A DNA stretch of 64,000 nt from Euglena gracilis (Eukaryota > Euglenida > Euglenophyceae > Euglenales). Where the stretch lies: the NCBI GenBank assembly GCA_039621445.1, contig CP154954.1, positions 51,315,847 to 51,379,846 on the forward strand, written 5' to 3'. The position numbers and the translations under genes are program-made. The notes under the pieces were generated by a model. The model was given only the letters and a program-made list of their open reading frames with translations. It made no database searches and was not told the origin of the DNA. Positions 45,401-57,400 of the stretch are shown here, piece after piece; positions within the stretch are counted from its first letter, which is position 1, and each line of letters begins with the position of its first letter.

Positions 45401-48400
45401 AATGATTTTTTGCGCCACCATTCTCTCAGGTGATTTATTCATCATTTTTGTCGATAAAATTCTGGGGTGGATCATGACACTCCCTTCCTGCCAAGGACGC
45501 CGACACTCCAGTCTACACTCCCCCCCTGCATGAAGACCCCCCCCTTGCTATGCGACGACCTGCGTGATGGGGAGATCCAAGGTTCAGCACTCTCCTAACC
45601 AGAGGGCCTGACCCTTGTAGCTGGGACAACCCCTGCAGGGAAGCCGAAGTTGTTGTAGACAAATGTATAGCAGCAAGCCTGTGACCAAAGACGCATAGCA
45701 GAGCAGAGTGCAGAACCTCCCTACAAAAAAAAACCCATTTGTAAAGATCAGACCTGGGCCACGAAAATGCGATGACATGGATTCAGTGGATATGCCCAAA
45801 TAACGTTGCAAAGGGGAAAAGAGATGGAGGACACTTTATCAAATTTGAGAATAGAGCCAATCGATGTACCCTCTGAAGATGGATTTTCCGAGAGGCTGCA
45901 GTCAGCGAAATTGGGAGACAAAGACACAGGGATGTGCATCCTTTTGTGTCCAGGGAGTGGCCCCTTCAAGCCCAGGGTTCCTCGGCGTGGGAACTACATT
46001 TCTTTGGAGGCTTGCTGGTCAAATCCAAGGGAGATAAAAAGGGATGCTTGCACCGCAGTGCAGGTTCAGTGAAACATCCAAATTGCATGTGGAGGAATCT
46101 TGGAGAAAGCAAATCAATCCTGAATGTCAAGTGCAAAAAGAAAAACAAAGTTCATCTTGAAAACATATCCAGGGAATACCATACTCCAAAGATCATTCAC
46201 TGAAGAATTTTATTGAAAGCACCTTCCATTGAAAGGCATTCGCCCCAACTGATGGCAAGGAGGAGGAAGGCAACCCTGCTGTTTGTTAACACCCAGTTGC
46301 ATCTTGGGCACTTTGATTGAAGGGTTCAAAGTGGTGTTACAGGGATGGGGCCTGAGGTCTTGTCCACTCCACTCCAGACCCTGCAATTACTGCAGATGTG
46401 ACAAGGCACCTGGTTCAGGCGGGTCGACATCCCATGTGGCAATGCAGGCAGAGCCACGGCAGGGCAGAGAACAGCATCAAGTTTCTCCCGCTGCCACCGG
46501 GCAATGAATTCTTTGCGCCATATGTTGCGGTCGCCAACCACCTATGCATAGGAGAGGAGAGCCAAGCCAAGGTGGGGAGTCTCTGAGCCACATGTAAAGA
46601 AAAAAAATGCACCATGTCCTCCCTTCTCTTGGAGAGAAAATACCCATGCACATCATCAGACTTTTTTGGTGCATGTGTGAACACTATCATTCCGTTCGTC
46701 ACGAAGTCAAATTGGCCACTCAAATTGCACATTTTCTGGTGACAGGCATGCAACAACTCACCTTAATAACAGAAATTTTGAATTATGAAAAAACACACTG
46801 ACGTGTGGTGGTATGAGGGTGGGCAGTTTTTACAAAATGTGTTTTCAAAGGAGACTGGACTCCTTCTTTCTGTTTGAAATATCACCGCCAACAGCGACTC
46901 ACCAGTCACCCCCCAAAAAAAAACTTGGCACATGAGATCAAAGATTTTCCTGCGTAGCCTTGAAGCGAGGTAAACAATGAACACTCATTTGTTTTGCAGC
47001 CAACCATCGGGATTTTAACGCAACATCCTCCACACAACGGTGCCATCCTCAGGCTCAACCCGGAGGCATCCACAACGTTGGAGGATAACTGACGCAATCA
47101 GACTGAGGGGTGGACGTTGGCCAGGGCCTGGGTCACAGAATGTTTTCGCTGCGAAGATGACCCAACAAAAGTCAAATACCCGACCCTAACCCCAATCCCA
47201 AGCCGACTTTTGAAACAAAACTACAAAGGTTGCACGAAACCCGGTGTGTCTAAGAGAGGGAACCGACATTGGGGCCAGCCAATCGGGTACGCACCTCCCA
47301 GTGGTCGTACGTTGACCTCGCCCCCACCTTCACGACCACATCTGCCATGCGCCGCTGCCCCAGCAACCAGCCTCGGTCCCCTCCCTGCTGGTGAGCCAGA
47401 AGGACACCTTTGGGAAATGGATGCCCCACTGGCCAGCGGGAAAAGGCGAAACCCTTGTCTCTGACCAGTGCCAAAGTTGGCACAGGACCCGACCAGAAGT
47501 GGAATGTCGTCAGGGGTAACTTGGGGGATTGGTGCTGGCGCTGTTCACTATTATTTTCGGCATCAGAACTCCCACACCACAATTTGGTCCCAAGGCTGGG
47601 CAAGGACACCAGTTTGCTGGGCCCAACACCAAAAAAGCAACTCATTGGGCTGTTCAAGAAGCTTGAAAGTTGTGAAAATGAATTGTGGTGTAGGTTTTAT
47701 CATTTCATTCATTTTGTGTGGTAGGTTTTATCATTTGAAAGGTCTTGGGGGAGAGCTTTCCACTTTCGATTGACATGCTATATGGTGCCTGAACTGTGGG
47801 ATTTGACAAACCAATAAGTCAAATTTTGGAACATACAATCGCTGAAAACAAACTCTTCGCATCGTGGCTGAATTCTGTGGCCATCTGTCAAAAGACCTTG
47901 AGAGCTTTCGATCGAGGGGCAACATGGCATCAGACATGTGAAATCTACCAATGTTTGCAATTCAGACCAAAGTAGCTAAAAAGTGTCCAACATGGGTAAT
48001 TAAAGCGAAATTGGCTGTGATTCCTCAGACGCCGGTTCGGGCGTGAGGCCGGTGCCTGAGACGCCGGGTCAGCCCGAACCAGTGTCCCAGGCACCGGCTT
48101 CATGCCCAAACTGGCGTCTGGGACACAGTTCTCGATTATAAAAAAACTTCGTGCTGGAAAAGTTTTCGAATTTTGAGCGAAAATAGAAGTCACACAATTT
48201 CGGAAATTCAGGCATTGCAAACACCCAAAAAATGTGCTTTTGAACTTTTTTTAATTTTCCATATGGACTGACGTTTGTTCGACGCCCAGATGGTTCTTTG
48301 GCCGCCCTTGGAAAATAGACGCCCCCAAAGATGGGCCCCAGCAGACATTACTTTCTTAGACGAAAAAAATCAAAACTTTTAAGGCTTTTTGAGGCATTTT

Positions 48401-51400
48401 ACAAGAATTTTTAAAAAAAATTAAGGATTTGAAAATTTGAGAATTTTGGGTCAATTTCCAAAAAAAGAAAATCCCGCCTCCGGCGGTGAACCCACCCACT
48501 CAGCCTGACCCCCACACCTCCCCGGGGGGCTCGGCCCAGGCCCACCCACCCCCCTCTCCCCCCTGGGTCAACAAACTAAAAAAAAATATGCTCCCGGGCC
48601 GGTGTTGGCGCAGTTGGCAGGGGGCCGGGCGGAGGGCCCAGCCCAGGAGCGGGCGGACGCAGTTCGGCAGGGACGCCATGAACCGCAGGAACCGGTAGGC
48701 CGGCAGCAGCGCCTCGCCCTCCAGGCCGTCCCTGAAGCCTGGGGAGGGGCGGGGAGTCGGGCAGTGGCGGGTGGGGCCCCACCCAAAAAAAAAACCCTGA
48801 CCCACGGGGGAAGGAACACAAACGGAACATCGGGCGGAGTAACCCCCCCCCGAACAACGTGGCGGGGCCCTGGCTCCCGGCAATACCTTGACGGGGGGGG
48901 GCAAAAAAAGATGGTTCCAGTGACTTGGAGCCCCCCTTTTTAAGGCAAAGTTCCTTTGCGACGCTGAAAAAAGGGTCCAGGGCAGGGCCAAAAGTTGGTT
49001 CCAACAACCTAGCACCCCGCCAGGTTATTGGGGGGGGGGGGTAGTCTGAAACCAAGGAACCAAAGCAAGTCCCAAAATGGCGATCGCACTCTGGAGTTGA
49101 TGCACCTCTTTTCCATTGGATCCGTGCCTATTAAACAGTAAAATAAAACAACAGATCTCGAAACTGGTTCTATTTTCTGATTTCACCTGCTTACCACTTC
49201 AGTCAGTAACAATGGTGTATTTATGGCAGTGTTTTCGACTGGTGCACACCACGCAGGTTGCCATCAGAAGATAAGATGCTTAAATAATTGATGACCACGT
49301 CGTACAAATTGACAGGGAATGGAACAACTTCATGGCCTGCAGCCTAAGTGTCCAACGGAACAGTTGAAAATGCAGAGTGCAAACCTTTTTTCCACAACCT
49401 GAAGGCACTCACCATAGGTCTTGCCCTTTGTTGGCTTGCTACTTTTCGGCATTCTTCAGAACAAACATGTGCCCCTTTGCCTAACTTGCGTTACAAACAC
49501 GCCCCTGTTCATTCATCCACATACACCGGGATGTTCCTTGACTGAAAATCCCATCAGCATGTCCTGGCCCAGGAAAAGCCAACCGCATCAAACCTCGTAT
49601 TTTTCTCCAACCGACACCCATCCCCAGAGAAGTGCCTTCGGCCTCACGATCAGAGCACTCAACAAAAATTGCAAGGAAAAAATGCACAAAAGTTCGACAC
49701 ACATGGTCATGCCTGTTTGCATGAGTGCTCCACTGTCATCAAGAGGTTCATTGGGGGACAGATGAACAGGGCAACACTGGTGGCTCTCCAAAGCAAACAA
49801 CTTACGGATGCCATCAAGTTCCCAGCTGGTTTCACAACCCTGATGAAGGCTTTTTCCAAAAATAACGGGGCTGGCTTTCAACAAACCAGTGCTCCGCAGA
49901 ATAATGTCTTCAAACAACTCGACGCAAAACACACTTTGTTCTCTTCCATGATTTTTCCAGTTTCCCTTAAGCGGGATGCTTGAGGTTCAACCAGTGCCTC
50001 TGACCAAATGCCTTTTAACCCCTCTTTATTGACAAACAGTCACCAGAATGCAGCAAAGTGGTTCTCTTCAAAGTGGTTTTGTTGGTCGGCCCGGGGGGGG
50101 GGGTTACTTTTTTTTGTAGTTGCCTTCCATCCCAAAATTTATGCACCCACCCCTCAAATTGATTCTTTTTTGCTGATAATTATAAACTGTGGTGGTTTTC
50201 CCTTGTCAAATCATCCCTTTTTAAACACCCTATGATAGCCCCCCACAACTGAATTTCAACAACATTCCAAAAACAAAATCCAGAATGATGGCGCTGGACA
50301 GGGCGGTCCTTAAGGAAACAAAAAAAAAACTCCACTGTCCCAGCACACCCAGTGAAAAATATACAGGAAAATGGGCAAGAGATTTTGGCATTTTTCAGCA
50401 AGAACAGGTCGACATCAGGAAAAAATTGATTCCTGGCACCCTTGGACCATCGTCCATCCACCCAAATCATCAAAAACTGTGTTTTTCGACTGTTTAATTA
50501 TTGCCCCCGTTCAAGTCCCAGTCTGGCCCTTAGCCGGCCCTTTGGCAGAAAGGGGGGGCGGTCCTGAAGGAAATAAAAAAAAACTTTCCTGTCCCTTAAG
50601 GACCGGCCTGGCGCTGGAAAAATCTGCGAGACAACGAGCAATCTGAAAGACACAAAATTCAACAGAATGAGACCCTTGCCAGTTGGCAATCTCAAAAATA
50701 TATTACACAGTGCGGACAAAACTTACGGACAAACATTACTGGAAACTACCACGATTTTCCCATTCTTCAACAATAATTTTCTCCCGTAATTTTTATCCGG
50801 TGCACCTTTCCTGTGCCATTTCGTGAAACCATTTTCAGGGGTAGTCAAATTTCACACACAAGCAGACGGGGTTATGCAAGGTTGTCAATTCTTGTGGTAT
50901 ATTTTAAAATGAAACATTACAAAAAAAAGCGGAAATCTATTTTGACCATTTTTTTGAAATATTGAGTCGACTGTTTGCCAGAAAACCTTCATTTCAACTT
51001 AAAAAAAAAGCCACCGTTTTCCGTAAAGTTTTGAATTTCCCCATCTATTTCCCAAAATCAAAAATATTCCCATAATATTTTCCCATAATCATTTCCCCCC
51101 CCTGTAATTTTCATCTCCCATCATTTTTGACCACACTGTGTTGATAAAACCCAGGTCATGGTGAAATATATTGGTATATTTTGGATTTTTCACACCGCCA
51201 ACATTGTGTTGAAAAATCATCGAAGGGAGTGGACGGTATAGAGGTTTTTCAGAAACAAAAGGTTGAGAGGTTTCACAGTGGGCCTAAAAGTATTTTGATG
51301 CAAACCTGAAAAAGAGCTGCCCACCTTAGAATTTAACTAACTTTCCGAAAAAACAGCCAACAATGCCTCCAACGTTTGGAGCAGGCATTTGCTTAAGGAC

Positions 51401-54400
51401 CCCGGGGGGGAGGGGGGTACTGGCTAGCCAATCGGCTAGACACTGGAAAAAATGGACTAGCTAGAACCCCCCTCCCCCCCGGGGGGGGGGGGTCCGGGGG
51501 TCCCCCGGACTGGAAAAAAAATTTTCCCCCGGCGCTGTGCGCCGGAGGAAAAATGAGGTTTTTAATAGGTTTTTGGCTGACTTTGTTCCAAAAATTCCCA
51601 AAAAAAATTTTCGGCGCTTCGCGCCGGTCACTGGGAAAAAAAATTCCACTAGCTAGCCCTGCTAGCAGACCCCCCCGGGGGGGGGGGGGGGCTGCTGGAA
51701 ATCCCACTAGCCAAATTTGGACTAGCTCCAATCCAGCCCCCCCCCGGGGGGGTACTGCAATCCCTTAAGCAAATGCCTGGTTTGGAGGGGGGTTACCCGA
51801 CTGCAAATACTTTTTTGAACATGCTTCTGTTTGATGTCCAACCTCTTTTCCACTAGATTTTTGGCAAATGACGTGACATCACATAACAACCTCCGCCGTT
51901 TGAGCTGGTTGAGGGGAAGACAGATTTCAGGCACAAAAGCAAAATAGACAAGGCATATGGAGGTTCCGGGGTTGGCACTCCCAAGGGGGCAGGGTGTCCG
52001 GGAAGAGAATAGGGGACCACCTTTTGGGATACCCACCCGATTTGACTCCCGCTGTCCGGACCAACCCACCCACCACCCACCCAGGTCACCAACCTTCAAA
52101 AAACATGTGGTTTCCAACCAAAAAAAGGGTGTCAGAAAGGTGAGAGTCAACGGAGCTGCAGCTGGTCCAACTTCGTGCAGAGGACCTTGGCAGCCACCCG
52201 CAACAAACCTGCAGCGCCTGGACGGTCTCCTCCACTGCACGAATGCACGCCGGCGCGGGGGTGAAATAGCCGTCAAACGTGTAGAACCCAAAGCGCAACT
52301 TGCGGGTGCCGGTGTAGAGCGATGCCACAGCGCTGCCCAATCAAACCACCACGGCTCTCCCCATTCACCGTTGACCCTTCCTTCATCGCCTGGATGGAGA
52401 GGCTGGAATTTGGTGGTGCCTGACTAAACAATTCCAGCAGCGCTGTGGTATCCGGCCTCCACGCCAAAGGAGGGATAGTGGGGTCCATCTGGGACATCTC
52501 CGGCTGCAAAAGCAAGTCCAAATAGGTGAGCCACAGGAGCTGAACCAAAGAACTGGCAACCCAACTCCGGAATTTTTGCAAATTAGTACGATTGCGTACG
52601 CTTCTTTCTCACGATCATTTTACTTGGCCTTTGCCATCTTTACCTTGAATCTTTCTGCTGAAGAATGCCACAGGGCCCAATTCATTTGCGGCAATAAAAC
52701 CCCCCCAAATAGTGTTGCACTGCAGCACTATTGGACGGCCGCCTCAGGTGGCAGGGGGTGCAGCACTATTTGGCCCGCCGTACTGTTGGACCGGGTGCCT
52801 CTTAGTCCCGGCCTATCACCACAAGCACACTGTTTGCCTGCTCGATGTCCCATTCTGAGGCTAGCGAGGTTGCGTGGGCACCTTCGGACGACTTCCGTGA
52901 GTTGTTCGGGTGGGAATTCGCCCCCTTTCCCCTCTGCAGTAGGCTGCTCACATTGCTATGTTTTGGGGGGTGCAGCACTATTGGACGCTCGCTTCATCCG
53001 GCGGCGGGTGCAGCACAATTGGACCGCAGCTCTATTGGCCCCGCAGCACTATTGGGGGGGGGGCTAACGTGCTACTGTTTATGTTCACGCGGAAGATCTC
53101 GAGCTTTTTCCTTGTTTGGGCGTGTGGACAATGACTCACTACAGGCAATCTTCTCTGTCCAGTCAGATGGTATGGCTGTGCAGAATCCAACTCATTTGTG
53201 CTGGTCTCGGCGTGCCTGTCTTGCATTTGTGCCAGCCAGCACTGGGTGCAAGAGAATCGCCTAACTGACACACAAAGTAGAGCAATGGACGGCAGCCACC
53301 TGGCACCATGCAGACATCAACAGGTGGAGGTCGTCGACACATCGGCCCATGGGCCCCGGGGATGCACGGATAGCCATTTGTCCATCTCTGTCATTGGGCC
53401 TCGGTACTCTGCAGCCTTTGGCTGCGGATGGATTGAGATGCAGTGTCACTTCATTGCCCGACTGTTAAAATCTTGGCCATGTGATCTACCCAATGCACTG
53501 TGCCAACCTCGAACATCGTCCGAGAGACCCTGGGCAAAAGCATTCATCATGTCAACCCATCCAAAACTTATCGGCAGTTGGTTTGACATGGATGTAAACT
53601 CCCCAACTGACCTGGCAGGATGAAAGGTTATTGGAACCATCTCTTTGCCCTTCCTCCCTGCCAGGTTATTTGGGCACTGTTATTGTGCCGTCAAGGACTT
53701 TCAACTTCAAAAAGGGGCTCAAAGCCCCGACAGGTTTATTTGGGGAGGGGGTTTATGCCAAGAAGATCCCACCAGCTCATCTCTGTTAACCAGCAACTCC
53801 TGTGTGGATATTTTCAGACCAAACTTCAAAACAGAAACATTGAAAGTCCTTTTCACACTAAGAACTTGCACCTGTTTTCTGAACTTGATCCAGAAAAAAT
53901 GATTTACAATTATTTGTTAATCTGGCCAGTTGCCACACCAACAAATACTCTGTATCTCAAACCTCGAACTTCCCGAAATTTCACCTGGTGAAAAAGAACA
54001 CACCTGATAAGCGGCCAGCAGTGGGCAGGAACCCACAGATGCCGCACATGTGGCTTGGGATACGGATAGACCCGCCTATGTCGGTCCCAATACCAATAAG
54101 GGAGCCACGAGCAGCAATCAATGCTGCCTCCCCTGTGGGCAAATCGGCAATGTGGGTTAATGGATTTCGGGGTTCGGAGAAGGGACACTAAGCAAGGCAC
54201 TGCAGGCCCACTGGTTGTGGACTGGCTGAGGGCTTGTTGGAACCAGGCTTTTGCTTCCGAACCCCGGCTTTTGCTTGCGAACGGTCAAGATTCCCAGAGA
54301 CCCCGACTGTAAAAATTTTCCTCTAGCCCTTTGCACCGATGTGATTACGGGGTTTTCAACGTGTCTTTTTATCTAGATTTGTTTCTAAAAATGCCAAAAC

Positions 54401-57400
54401 AGGGGGCACTCCTGGGGGCATTTCTGGCAAGAATTCAAATTCAAAAATTATCCAAAGCGTTCGTCAGAAAAATTTTCCACCAGCTGCGGCCCCTAGCAAA
54501 GCCCCTCAAGGGCAGGTCCATAAAAATTTCACTGGTCTATTTTGGACTGGCTGCAGCCCCCCCCCACCCGCGTGGTCCTTTGCCTGTTTGGAACACGTGG
54601 ATACAGAATGAACGGCAGCCTTGAACCAGTGGGACCCGGTGGGCCCACTTCTTGAGGCAAAAAAACCATTTCTCTCCAGGTTTGGGGGAAGAGTTCTGGG
54701 AAAGTTAGGGCCAGGATTAGGGTTAGGGTTAGGATCAGGGTTGGGTTTCAAGGTTGGCTCAAACCGAAATGGTTGGTTGAACTTTCAACGAAGTGGGAAC
54801 CCCCCCCCGGGATCCTCTGCCGCTGAACTTGCATCCAAAATCGCAAACAATTCCTTCAGGCAGGGCTCAGGGCATTTGCATTTGCAGTGGCGAAGCAACC
54901 AGAAAGAATATGGAGTAAACGAAGCAAAAGCCACCAATTCTCTGATCACAGTTGCACTGGGAAGAGATGACCTCCTGAACTTCCACCAGGAGTTCGTGCC
55001 TTGTCAAACGGGTTCTTCGCTTGACCCCACACACGGTTATCAGACTGCAAGAAAAAATGCATGATATGAGCTACAATATGATGCGGGTAAATTACACCAT
55101 CAATGCTAGCACCATCAAATCAAGTTTGTGAATCAATGTCAAACTTCCTGCATATTCGCCCATAAAGAGAACATTATGATTTCTCTTGGTATAGAACATT
55201 AATTCAAGGTCTTCTTTTGTCTCAAGAAGTGGGAATGAAGCAGAACTGCAACAATTCCTCCATAGCTTCGGACTCAAACCAGTTGATACCAGTCAGGCTT
55301 TTTTAAGGACCCCATGGGGGACCCTGCCAAAAAAATCTGCTTAGGGATGGTTAGGGGCATTCCCAAAAATTTCATGCCGCTTCGTGCCGAAACCTATTCT
55401 CGGGTCTCTGGATTGCCCCCTCTCTGGATGGTCCCCCTCTGGATTGATCCCTCTCTGGATTTGTGTGTCCCACAGGAAACATCTGGAGGGACCCAACTAA
55501 AATTTGCCGGACTGAAAAAAAAAGAAAAAAGCAAAGGAAAAATGTATTCCACGACCCAGCTGAAAACTGGACCTCCCTCCCCAGTAAGGTGCCAGACATT
55601 TTTTTTCTTAAGACACCTTAAAAAAAACTTCCAAAACCCCGGAAAAAATGCCAAAAAATTTCTGGCCAAAATACCTTAAAATACCTTAAAATTACCATTC
55701 TTACCAATCTGGCAAATGCTTTCTCTAACCAAATGAAATCGCAAAATCATACCAAATAAAATCTACTCCAGGATGAAAAATGATCGATGGCATCGTTGGA
55801 ACATTGTCTCTCAACCCAAACTCAAAAAGATAGGGATTCGCTTTTTTTTTGGATTTTGGACCACGTTCGATGCCCGGATGGCCCTTGGACCAAACACAAC
55901 CTTTAAAAAAAACATTGAAATGCCTCGCATTTGCAAATGAAGATTAGAAGAAAAACTGATTGAAAGTGAAACAAAACAATAAGAGGCTCACATCAGGCTT
56001 GCTTTGATTCAGCAAGGCCCCCTGGGGGGGTTCCGGGGCCAGACCCCAAGCCAACTCCGCGCCTTCTGCTTCTTTTTCTTGAAAACCCAGCCAACCACAA
56101 CCCCTCGCCATCACCCACAAGGAGGCTTTCAAACCCTGGAACGATTTCAGGTCCCCTGGGAAGTTCTGGGGAAAACTATAGAAAATACAAACTTACCCCA
56201 CAAAGTTAAACAACCGCGGCACGAAAAAGATTCCATCTGGCGGTTGTCCTCATTTTCTCCTAAGTGTTTTCTCCAAGTCAAAAAGTCAAACAGTTCAGAA
56301 GGCCAACTTTGCGATTTGACCACAACGTTTTTTCCTCTGGGTTTTCAGGGATTCTCCGGACATCAACATAACCCCCCCCCCCCGATCCCCCCCACCATCA
56401 GGTCAACTACCAATCAAGAACGGAAAACCCTGCAACACAGGTTGGAAGATCCGGTTTTGAGATAAACATCTTCTCCATTACAAATGCGCAAAACCCCCCA
56501 TTTAAGTGCGCGGTGCTCAAACGATGCACAGTGACCAAATAATGTCACATCCCCAAGGGCCCGAAAGTGAAGTCCAAAAAAAGTGTGCACCCCTTCCAAA
56601 AGCCAATCTTCACCTTCGGGTAGTGCCAGAAATAAGTGTCACACCCCTGAGGGTCCAAGGCGTCCAAACGGTCCAATAGTGTGCGCACCCGTGCACTTAA
56701 AATGGGAAGCGTGTAAAATGTGCAAGTTTACTGTGGCTTGAACCTCAACTTTAAAAGCGGAGGAATAAAAATGTTTCCTTGGGACCGTTCGCTTTCATTC
56801 CACTTTCTTTTCAATTTTGTTTTGGAGGTGATTGAGGGGCAGATGGACCTCAGGCAGCATCAAGCATTGCGGCACATTGGTGCGGACAAAAGGAATCGCC
56901 CCTTGCTTGCGCAGCAAGGCGACCAAAGCAGCGTCTTCTGTGGAGGGCTTGAAAGTCCGGGCGATCACCCCGCACGTGGAATCCTTTCCTTTCATGTCCA
57001 CACTGTCTTTCACTGCATAGAAAGGAAAAAAAGGAGAAATAACTGCAATGTGCACATTTTCCCAATTTGCCTCGTTCTCAGTTCTTGTTTCAAAAATATG
57101 CAGGAATGGGGGTGCGCAATCCAGCGACTTCACTGGGCTGGATTTGATGAACGCCAGAGAAAGAGGGGTGCCTGTCTGGTGGTGGACAGAACTTTGCCTG
57201 AAAGTGAACGCTTTTCTTGGCTTCCGAGGGGTGTAGAAGAAATTTTTCTCGGGGGGGGGGGCGATATCCTTGACAAGGCCTAATATATCCATTTTTTTTG
57301 CCACCCAAAGGGCGGCGAGACAGTAGCGATTTTTTTTTGAAAGATGGTACTGGATGTGACAAAAAAATGTGGAAAGGTGTGACATCATGGCACAAATCCA

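Noticed and set aside
49669-49983. 104-aa plus-strand frame in the amidase intron
   Set aside because: Protein-like at first sight, but no motif, no splice context, and nothing conserved was recognised.
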